A stretch of 64,000 nucleotides of DNA. It comes from Ceratodon purpureus (taxonomy: Eukaryota > Streptophyta > Bryopsida > Pseudoditrichales > Ditrichaceae). Below, piece by piece: positions 12,332 to 24,676 of this stretch (its first letter is position 1; every line of letters begins with the position of its first letter). Under the pieces are notes generated by a model. It was not told the origin of the DNA and did not search any database. It saw only the letters and a list, made by a program, of their open reading frames with translations. Position numbers and translations under genes: made by a program. The DNA lies in assembly GCA_014871385.1 (NCBI GenBank), contig CM026423.1, forward strand, positions 6,424,967-6,488,966, written 5' to 3'.

Positions 12332-13088
12332 GGATGATGATGATGAGTTTAATTAGGTAGTTTTGAGTCTTAGGTTGTAGTGATCATGTGCAGCGCATTT
12401 GCTGTTGAGCTATTTTTGGAGAGACTGTGAGCTTAGGATTAGACCAGTACTTACGCATCTGTAAGTTAGGAACTGGATTGATATATGATTTTATTATTGA
12501 TCTTGCTCATTCACGAAAGAGGTGTAGGGAGGGTGAGATTTAATGTAGGAGATGATAGGTTTTAGAGAGACGTTGGTGAGAATGGTAACAGCAGAAAGAG
12601 ATATTGTTGAGCCTGAAGCAGGATTGGATTTCTGTATTTTTATGCATACAATGCCCTTTGGTAGGGTGGATGCGCGCTATGTACGCCCTTGTTTTTAACA
12701 AATTTGTGGCTGAATCATCTCATGTTTCACAGGTTTTGATTCATGATTGAGGTCTACAGATATGCATCTTTCTCGATTGGGGAGGGTTGTGATAAGTGCT
12801 GTACCCATTATGCACTTGTGTGTAAGCAATTCACTTGCACACACATCTTTCAATGTTAGAAGTGGAAAAGAGTGAAAACTGGTCATACCAATTGCATTCC
12901 ATTTCACCAAGCAGGGAATTTCCTCAAAATAAGCAACAGATAGTCATACTAGTACAAAAAAAATTGTGTGGAAAAAGGCGCAAGACTTTCAAACTTTCAA
13001 ACACATCGCAAGGAACTTGCCCCAAAGTGAACAATTATATCCATGATGCTTTAATTTCCCGATCTTGGAAATTGAGGTTTTGGTGCTG
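12332..13088. other. intergenic, no gene recognised
   Basis: 3' flank of the DUF3537 gene. No domain-bearing open frame was seen on either strand. Confidence 0.5.
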
Positions 13089-13800
13089 CTAACTTTCCAA
13101 ACGTAATTCTTTGGACACTCCTCTGAGTTTCTCAATCTCAAAAGTGTACAGTTCTACTCCAGAATCCTCCACTTCAACTTTCCGTAGACTTTTTGAACCA
13201 GTGAGATCCGGCAACAAGCTCAAGCTCCTGCACGCAATCAACTCAGGGTCTTGAATTGCAATTGATGATGGCGCAATGCTGAACAACCTTGTTAAGCTTT
13301 CACAAAGGTGAAAATGAAGTGACCTCAAATGTGGGAATTCAATTGTGCAATTGAAAACTCTTCTTCAGACGCACCAAGAATATCAAATCCAAGTCGTCCT
13401 CTTCGCTCCTTTCTGATCTCATCAAATGGCAACCTAGTCAGTCTTTGTGATGCAAATGAAATTTCCATGCTATAAACTTGAGAGCACTCCAGTTCAACAC
13501 ATTGTCTTCCACAAACACATTCACCATCTTCACCATAGCGAGGAACCTTATTACATGAATTGAGGGTTAATGTGACTTTGCAATCCGGGCTACACTTTCC
13601 TGTAATGCATATTCTTTCCAGCTCCTTCCAACAACCATCGACACACAGGTCCAATTCTTCTCCATGTTTAGTAGCACTTTCTCATAAACTAGACGTCGTG
13701 ATTTCAATTTCGCACGTACCTCTTGATTCCATTACACAAAACTCACGGCAGTGATTTAGAATACTGGTCCTCCACCCGCCATCTCCGAAACCCTGCACAA
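13089..13800 (-). pseudogene. broken LRR fragment, disease-resistance type
   Basis: Read on the minus strand, two overlapping frames (13654-13325 and 13328-13089) together look like the C-terminal leucine-rich repeats of an NBS-LRR or similar receptor: LERICITGKC, LRSLHFHLCESLTRL, ELIACRSLSLLPDLTG and LRKVEVEDSGVEL follow the LRR spacing. The two parts are in different frames, joined near 13330-13345. The frame continues upstream to about 13795 (GFGDGGWRTSILNHCREFC) but is cut by a TGA about 12 codons before LDLCVDGCW. I see no NB-ARC domain nearby. It is therefore a relic of a larger gene. A small intron hiding the frameshift is possible but would not remove the stop. The family assignment is by LRR pattern only. 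Confidence 0.5.
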
Positions 13801-13894
13801 GTGATTTTTCAATTAGACTCTGAAACTACAAACCAAGGTTTCATACAAAGTTTGCTATATTAAACGCATAAGTTATAATTTGTTCACATATTAG

Positions 13895-13967
13895 TAGGCT
13901 TCAAAGGAAGACAGCTTTTCTTGGTAGCCTGTTTCGACGGATGTAAGCTGTCCTCCTTTGAAGCCTA
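13895..13967. repeat. 23-bp inverted repeat (hairpin)
   Basis: The arms 13895-13917 and 13945-13967 are reverse complements with a single mismatch, around a 27-base loop. It could be a short foldback element or a small-RNA-type hairpin. Nothing else marks its function. Confidence 0.85.
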
Positions 13968-15379
13968 CATATGTAATCTGAAATCGGACAACTACTTAAT
14001 AAATGGGCAATCTTGCAAGTGCAGCAAGACTTGCAAATTTGTGAGCTTGTGCACATCAGGCAATTCAGAGAGTTCACGACATCCATCTGGTCTGAGCTCC
14101 TGTTAAGCAATCAAGGCAGGCTTGGGTACAAGTACATAGTAGCAGAACAAACTCAAAAACTTATCGTGCATGAAATAAAACCCCCTCAAAGTGCTTTCAT
14201 ACACATTTTTCACAAAATGTGTAGCAATTTTTCTCCTTGAAGTTTTGTTCTCTCAAAAATGTCAATAAACAAGCAAGAATTGATAGAGGGTACTCATAAA
14301 GTATGGAATGAATTTCTCTTAGAGCAATTGAAACGGGGGGAAGCACAATAAAGTCGACCACAAAAGTGCTTAGCTCATTGCCAATTTCAGCCATTGTTGT
14401 AAACACTAAGAAAAGTGCCATATAAGTTTTTGATATGTTGAAAGCAGGATGGGATATAGAAAATAGACTCGGTCATCTTGAGTCCTGGAAATTTGCATAA
14501 GAAGGTAAGGTGTTTACGATGCCCTACGAGTACCTCAAAGTGCGACAAAGTGAATGTACTCATTTGAAGAAGTGGCTAGAAAAAAAGTGCAAACTTTGTC
14601 AGAAAACACTTTCAAGCGGATGGTGCCCTCCGTTTGTGAATTGTGGTCGTGGAAATGAGCACCACCCACTTCGTTCGGAAGTTTGGACGGACGAGAAGTA
14701 TATCTGGGATGTTTTTTAGGAGGGTCACTTCGGCGGTACTTTTTGTGAGTTTTTCTTCACCGAACGTCGTTTTTTAAATTGGAAAAAACATCCTCTAAAG
14801 ACAATAGAGGGCACCAAATGAAGAAATCAAGACTTTGGAAAAGTTCATTTTCATGATTTAGAACTAGTGGTCAAATTTAGTTTCAATTGAGGATGTTCTT
14901 TTTATGAAGATGCGCGTAAAATACCTTGTGACACCCTAGAAAGTGACTAAAATGCTCAAAAACTTCATCAAAATGCTCAAAATCAGCTTTGAGCTTTAAA
15001 AAACAGCACACTTCATATTCACTTCTTAGTGATCACATATTGCACTTTGTGGTCCACTTTATTGTGCTCTCCACCAAACGCCTAACTTCAACTATGCCCA
15101 ATCGTATTATAACAATGATTTTAGCTAGGGGTGAAAGTACTAGGGAAGTAGATAGTCTATAAGGAAAATACAAATGCGTACTTATTCTTCACTCTTTTTT
15201 TTTTCTTTTTTTTTCTTTTTCCTTTTTGTATGTGTGATATTAAATTACACTTCACTAGCATTCCAACGCAATTTGAAATTCCCAAATCCATCAATTTATG
15301 AGCAAGTTGTTCCATTCCAAAGTTTTATAATGTTTTCCACTCTAACTCTGACAAAAATTCCTAAACATTCTTTACCTAC
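13968..15379. other. no gene recognised
   Basis: Mixed to AT-rich sequence. A 74-codon minus frame at 14421-14197 and a 69-codon plus frame at 14510-14719 show no domain. A long T-rich run lies near 15190-15230. Confidence 0.45.
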
Positions 15380-15608
15380 TGTACAATCGCCTACAACAAA
15401 AACACATAATGCTTTTTTGAGGCATTCAAATACTTTGTAAACACCATACAATAAAATTGGTCCATGTTACCTTGGAAAAGTATCACTCAATTCTTAGCCA
15501 ATTCCAGTCAAGCATACCAAGTTTCAAATTCAAAAAAGCAAAATTCTAATTACTAATGGAGTTTAAAAGCCAATTTATATGAATTTACAATATATTTAAT
15601 TGAAAATA
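15380..15608 (+). repeat. outer inverted-repeat arm, left
   Basis: Pairs in inverted orientation with 20100-20326. Shared landmarks are AACACATAATGC, TGAGGCATTCAAAT, ACAATAAAATTGG and AAGCATACCA, with substitutions and small indels between them. It is clearly older than the inner arms. Confidence 0.8.
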
Positions 15609-15775
15609 AATTCTGAATTAACATCACATATAACAATTAACTGTCTATATAAAAAACTAAAATAATTACATATATAAATTAAAAGAGTAGATAGTCTCAT
15701 TTAATTAAAAATAAATGAAACTATTTTAGATATCTAAAAAAGATTAAAATATTTTTTTATTTTTTAATGGTTTTC

Positions 15776-15848
15776 TAGAGTGGTAGGATTTGAACCCGTG
15801 ATCTCCATCACCCAAAGATGGCACATTACCAAACTACATTATGCCCTA
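15776..15848 (-). pseudogene. tRNA-Pro(UGG)-like sequence, left arm
   Basis: On the minus strand a 73-base segment has tRNA layout: anticodon stem CCATC/GATGG is perfect, the loop TTTGGGT gives anticodon TGG, the D-stem ATGT/ATGT pairs with G-T wobble, and the T-loop motif GGGTTCAAATCC is present. The acceptor pairs over about five positions. The T-stem has two mismatches, so it is probably degenerate. The T-loop and D-loop wording resembles plastid trnP-UGG. Confidence 0.5.
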
Positions 15849-15993
15849 TTAAACTAAAAATAATACAAATTATTTATTATTAAATGATATAAATTGTTAT
15901 TAAGTAATATAAGAAAGTAAATTTGTATATTATTTTATTTTATACAAATGATTGATCTTTTAGTACAAATCACGTTACAATATTTATTGATAA

Positions 15994-16072
15994 ACCGCCA
16001 TGGTGAAATTGATAGAGTCATTGCTTTTAAGAAATAGTGCTAACGCATCTTGGTTTGAGTGCAAATGGTAGT
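15994..16072 (+). pseudogene. plastid trnL-like sequence, anticodon TAA, left arm
   Basis: From CCGCCATGGTGAAATT onward this segment aligns without a gap to plastid trnL-UAG as I remember it, through the D-loop, anticodon arm, class II variable arm and T-arm. The anticodon is TAA instead of TAG (loop TTTAAGA). The acceptor halves ACCGCCA and TGGTAGT pair at six of seven positions counting one G-T. The T-stem has two mismatches and the anticodon stem one. It may be a relic or a reshaped gene. Confidence 0.5.
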
Positions 16073-16850
16073 ATTTAAATAGAAATATATCTTCTATTCA
16101 GTTTTTAAAAATTAAAATATATTTTTCAAAACTAATTTTTAAAAGATATTTTATATTTTATTAAAAACTAAAGTTTAATAAACTTCAAATACTTAAATAA
16201 TGTGATTTATTTTCATATTAAACTATTTGAAATAGGTTTAATTGTAAATAATGAAAATTTTATTATAATTAATGAGACTCTATAATATTCTTTATAAAAG
16301 TTCAAAAAATAAATTTTAATGAATTAAAGTCACTCTACTCTTCTATAAAGATAAAACTAAATTATAGTAAATACCAATACCAATAATAGAGAGAAGTAAA
16401 CAATATAATATTAAATTCACCTCTACTCTTGCATTCTCTTAAAAAGTAGTATTAATGCATTTTGGTTTGACTCTAAGTGGCGGTATTGAAATAGAAATAT
16501 ATCTTCTAAAACTTTTTTCTAAAATTGAAATATATTTTTTCAAAGTATTTTTTAAAAATTATAATTTATTAAAAACCCAAAATTAAATAAACTTTAAAAA
16601 GTTAAGTTCTATAATTTTTTTTTCTCATTAAACTTTTTAAAATAGATTTAACTAGTAAATAATAAATAAAAAAATTATAATACTGTTATAATGAGACTCT
16701 ATAATATTCTTTATAAAAGTTCAAAAAATCAATTTTAATGAATTAAAATCACTTTACTCTTCTATAAAGATAAAACTAAATTATAGTAAATACCAATACC
16801 AATAATAGAGAGAATCAAATAATATAATATTAATTATGCCTTTGGTCTTA
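16020..16850 (+). repeat. tandem duplication of ~415 bp inside left arm
   Basis: Two direct copies meet near 16436. Landmarks repeat at a spacing of 412 to 419 bases: AAATAGAAATATATCTTCT, GAGACTCTATAATATTC and CCAATACCAATAATAGAGAG. The first copy begins inside the trnL-like sequence and the second carries only a degraded 3' half of it. The mirror image lies at about 17910-18740. Confidence 0.85.
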
Positions 16851-17120
16851 GATTTATTTAAAGAAAATGTGATGAATTCTACAACTATATCGTATTATCT
16901 TGCACTATCTCTGAGCAAAATGCTCTTAGTCCTGCATTGGGATATGCATCCTCTATAATCTCCTAAAAACTAACTACATCTAAGATTGTTGAATTCCTTC
17001 ATCCCACTAACCTCTCTCACATCTCTTAACTAGCTCTCATACTATCAAATAGCTCATACTATAAAATACCCATTCAAAGGAGTTCCCTCAATGAGAGCTA
17101 TTTCTATGAGGTATTTGTTT

Positions 17121-17250
17121 GTATGAGAGCTAGTTGGGATGGAGGATCTTAGTAATTTTTTAGGTGTAGTTAGTTTTTCTTGGAAGATTTTAGAAGATGC
17201 CTATCCCAATGCAAGGCCCATTAGACGTAGAATAGTAAGGATAGTTTTAA
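17121..17250 (+). repeat. 130-bp direct repeat, copy 1, in element spacer
   Basis: Starts GTATGAGAGCTAGTTGGGAT and ends around GATAGTTTTA. A second copy is at 17532-17661. A more diverged relative starts near 17718 in the right arm (and mirrored in the left). Confidence 0.85.
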
Positions 17251-17531
17251 GATTTTTATATATGATTTTGTTGGAGTTTGTGAAAGTGTTGTTTTTCTTT
17301 TGCTTGTATATTTGGATTTATGATTTCTCACAATCATTCTATTAGTTTTAGTCCTTGTTAGGTCGGGGGGAGAGGAGTGGTGTTGCGCCTCGGAGGGGGG
17401 TGTGTGTGTATGTTGCGCCTCGGGGGGGGGTTGTTTACGGCGTGCGTGCTATAAAAATAGTTTGAGGTATCTATTTCTATGAGGTATTTGTTATTGTTAG
17501 TATGAGAGCTATTTCTGTGAGGTATTTGTTA

Positions 17532-17661
17532 GTATGAGAGCTAGTTGGGATGGAGGATTTAAGTATTTTTTTAGGTGTAGTTAGTGTTTTTTGGGAGATT
17601 TTAGAATATGCCTATCCCAATGCAAGGCCCATTAGAGGTAGAATAGTTAGGATAGTTTTAA
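17532..17661 (+). repeat. 130-bp direct repeat, copy 2, in element spacer
   Basis: Second copy of the unit at 17121-17250 with scattered substitutions. Between the copies lies a GC-rich block with GTTGCGCCTCGG twice, followed by G-runs (about 17360-17430). Confidence 0.85.
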
Positions 17662-18687
17662 TCTCCCATTGAGGGAACCCCTTTGAATGGGTATTTTATA
17701 GTATGAGCTATTTGATAGTATGAGAGCTAGTTAAGAGATGTGAGAGAGGTTAGTGGGATGAAGGAATTCAACAATCTTAGATGTAGTTAGTTTTTAGGAG
17801 ATTATAGAGGATGCATATCCCAATGCAGGACTAAGAGCATTTTGCTCAGAGATAGTGCAAGATAATACGATATAGTTGTAGAATTCATCACATTTTCTTT
17901 AAATAAATCTAAGACCAAAGGCATAATTAATATTATATTATTTGATTCTCTCTATTATTGGTATTGGTATTTACTATAATTTAGTTTTATCTTTATAGAA
18001 GAGTAAAGTGATTTTAATTCATTAAAATTGATTTTTTGAACTTTTATAAAGAATATTATAGAGTCTCATTATAACAGTATTATAATTTTTTTATTTATTA
18101 TTTACTAGTTAAATCTATTTTAAAAAGTTTAATGAGAAAAAAAAATTATAGAACTTAACTTTTTAAAGTTTATTTAATTTTGGGTTTTTAATAAATTATA
18201 ATTTTTAAAAAATACTTTGAAAAAATATATTTCAATTTTAGAAAAAAGTTTTAGAAGATATATTTCTATTTCAATACCGCCACTTAGAGTCAAACCAAAA
18301 TGCATTAATACTACTTTTTAAGAGAATGCAAGAGTAGAGGTGAATTTAATATTATATTGTTTACTTCTCTCTATTATTGGTATTGGTATTTACTATAATT
18401 TAGTTTTATCTTTATAGAAGAGTAGAGTGACTTTAATTCATTAAAATTTATTTTTTGAACTTTTATAAAGAATATTATAGAGTCTCATTAATTATAATAA
18501 AATTTTCATTATTTACAATTAAACCTATTTCAAATAGTTTAATATGAAAATAAATCACATTATTTAAGTATTTGAAGTTTATTAAACTTTAGTTTTTAAT
18601 AAAATATAAAATATCTTTTAAAAATTAGTTTTGAAAAATATATTTTAATTTTTAAAAACTGAATAGAAGATATATTTCTATTTAAAT

Positions 18688-18766
18688 ACTACCATTTGCA
18701 CTCAAACCAAGATGCGTTAGCACTATTTCTTAAAAGCAATGACTCTATCAATTTCACCATGGCGGT
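18688..18766 (-). pseudogene. plastid trnL-like sequence, right arm
   Basis: Mirror copy of 15994-16072, on the minus strand here. Confidence 0.5.
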
Positions 18767-18911
18767 TTATCAATAAATATTGTAACGTGATTTGTACTAA
18801 AAGATCAATCATTTGTATAAAATAAAATAATATACAAATTTACTTTCTTATATTACTTAATAACAATTTATATCATTTAATAATAAATAATTTGTATTAT
18901 TTTTAGTTTAA

Positions 18912-18984
18912 TAGGGCATAATGTAGTTTGGTAATGTGCCATCTTTGGGTGATGGAGATCACGGGTTCAAATCCTACCACTCTA
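18912..18984 (+). pseudogene. tRNA-Pro(UGG)-like sequence, right arm
   Basis: Mirror copy of 15776-15848, reading on the plus strand with anticodon loop TTTGGGT. Confidence 0.5.
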
Positions 18985-19162
18985 GAAAACCATTAAAAAA
19001 TAAAAAAATATTTTAATCTTTTTTAGATATCTAAAATAGTTTCATTTATTTTTAATTAAATGAGACTATCTACTCTTTTAATTTATATATGTAATTATTT
19101 TAGTTTTTTATATAGACAGTTAATTGTTATATGTGATGTTAATTCAGAATTTATTTTCAATT

Positions 19163-20099
19163 TTGCCTTAAGGACTATGACTATTTTCACGTTAAAAGGA
19201 TCATTTGATATCACTAAGTACAACAAGCTATTTTTTTTTGACATTGTGACATTTTTCAATGAATTCAACTGTTGAATCTTAGATATATTATAGTAAATAT
19301 TTCCCTCTCCAAAATTTAGAGTTAGACAAAAAATATATGGCGTGATCTTAGCCCTTGAACACCATGATTAAGTTATTGAGGATTTTGGAATTGTTACAGG
19401 TAAATGACTTGAGGATTCACCAAAAATATTCAGAAAAAAAAAAACCTCATTACTTGCCGTTTAAAAGAGTATAAGGTGGTAGAGGTATAAAATGACAGTT
19501 AAACCTAAATCACTATTTTTGTTGACACCAAATACAGTAATGTTATTTCCAACAATGAGATTATTGTATGAATCAATTGTAATTTTTTATTTTTGTTTAA
19601 TTTTTTTTTATTCTTGAAAAATTGTTGAAATTACATTTAAGATGAGACTTTAAAGTTTGTTTTTGTTAACATTTTTGGCAAGTGCCCATATAAAATGACT
19701 TTTGTATCATTTGCTTGACATAATAGAATGTAATGAAACAAAGCATTCTACATTCATAAAAACCTGAACAATATGATGCTTAAAAAATAATTAGAAAATA
19801 TTTTGAGAACTTCTTTAGCCCTTGCACAATATGATTCTTAAAAAATCATTAGATAATATTTTTGAGAATTGTTTTAGCCTTGCATTGTACATTTGATCAT
19901 AATGGTAGAATTCTTTTGCTAAAATCTTGTTACAATAAAGAAATATCTATTTTACAAAATTTGGGCATAATAAGTTTTCATTGAATTCTTTAAAGTGAAA
20001 AACTTAGTTACTCAATGGAGTGATTTTTAATGCAAAAGATGTCTGTATGTATGTTCCTTACATGTCTTTGCAATCGAATTTTAAAAAGTCATCATCAAT
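19163..20099. other. 937-bp block interrupting the right side of the element
   Basis: This block has no counterpart on the left, where outer and inner arms are contiguous. The 11-base word TTATTTTCAAT occurs at both its edges, ending at 19161 and beginning at 20099-20100, as expected for an insertion with a target duplication or a deletion between short repeats on the other side. AT-rich, with no coding capacity seen. Confidence 0.5.
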
Positions 20100-20326
20100 T
20101 ATTTTCAATAAAATATATTGGAAATTCACAAAAATTGGCTTTTAAATCCACCAAAAATTAGAATTTTACTTTTTTGAAATTGAAATTGGTATGCTTGAGT
20201 GGGATTGACTAAGAATTAAGTGATAATTTTGCAAGATAATATGGACCCAATTTTATTGTATGTTTTTTACAAATATTTGAATGCCTCAAAAAGGCATTAT
20301 GTGTTTTTCTTGTACGCGACTGTACA
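20100..20326 (-). repeat. outer inverted-repeat arm, right
   Basis: Inverted, diverged partner of 15380-15608. Confidence 0.8.
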
Positions 20327-20912
20327 CCTCCAAAATTCCTCATGCACAAAACTTGTTTTAAAAAATGGCCGACACTTCAAGGGTTTAATGCAGTCCGACT
20401 CCAATCAGCATTATCATATCTTTGGTGAGCTCGAGAAAACTCAGGTAAGAATGTCAAAATTGTGAATACCGGGGGGTTGACAAGTTGTATTGCATTTAAC
20501 CTGGGCACATCTAATCGATTTCTTTCCTACCTGCGCGCTTCTGTATTCAATATTCGTTACACATTAAATGTGCAACGAGCTGAGAGATCGAACAAAGTAT
20601 TCTTGCAGGGCTGATGAGAAATAGCACAGTGAAAGGTCAAAAACTTCATTCAATAGCCAACACAACGCAAATGTCCCTATACATATACGTGACTTTTCTG
20701 TGTCAAAAATTGTCCAACTTCATAGAAGACGGTGCATGCTCACTTTTCTTTTCATGAACGAGATTGCTCTCGATGCTGCATACAAAACGCTCTTGCTCTT
20801 TCAGAAACTAGACTACAGAGTTGAAAACTTAACACTACCCTAAATAAGTAAAGCCACTCATTTTGATCTACACTCAGCCTGCTGCTCATTCACTCTAAAA
20901 CCCTCAGATACT
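20327..20912. other. intergenic / threonine synthase 3' flank
   Basis: No gene recognised. The part nearest 20912 is probably the 3'UTR of the minus-strand threonine synthase gene. Confidence 0.5.

Positions 20913-24676
<3,764 letters not shown>

Larger units (their letters stand above)
15598..17097 (+). repeat. inner inverted-repeat arm, left (1,500 bp)
   Basis: Reverse complement of 17663-19162. The blocks I compared base by base, at the outer end, around the tRNA-like sequences and at the inner tip, are identical or differ by one or two substitutions. The arm is strongly AT-rich. Confidence 0.9.
17663..19162 (-). repeat. inner inverted-repeat arm, right (1,500 bp)
   Basis: Reverse complement of 15598-17097, in exact register from tip to base. 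Confidence 0.9.
15380..20326. mobile_element. compound inverted-repeat element, unclassified
   Basis: A nested palindromic unit. The diverged outer arms (15380-15608 and 20100-20326, inverted) are continuous on the left with the inner arms 15598-17097 and 17663-19162. The inner arms align over 1,500 bp with no net indel (paired coordinates always sum to 34760 at the landmarks checked) and with very few substitutions. The spacer is 565 bp. The arms carry tRNA-like sequences and a tandem duplication. On the right a block of 937 bp (19163-20099) separates inner from outer arm. No transposase, reverse transcriptase or clear target-site duplication is visible, so 'mobile element' is inference from the architecture. 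Large foldback transposon, palindromic duplication and assembly artefact are all possible. Confidence 0.5.

Noticed and set aside
17139-17345. 68-codon hydrophobic frame in the element spacer
   Set aside because: Short, no family, and it overlaps the duplicated 130-bp unit; no sign it encodes a transposase.
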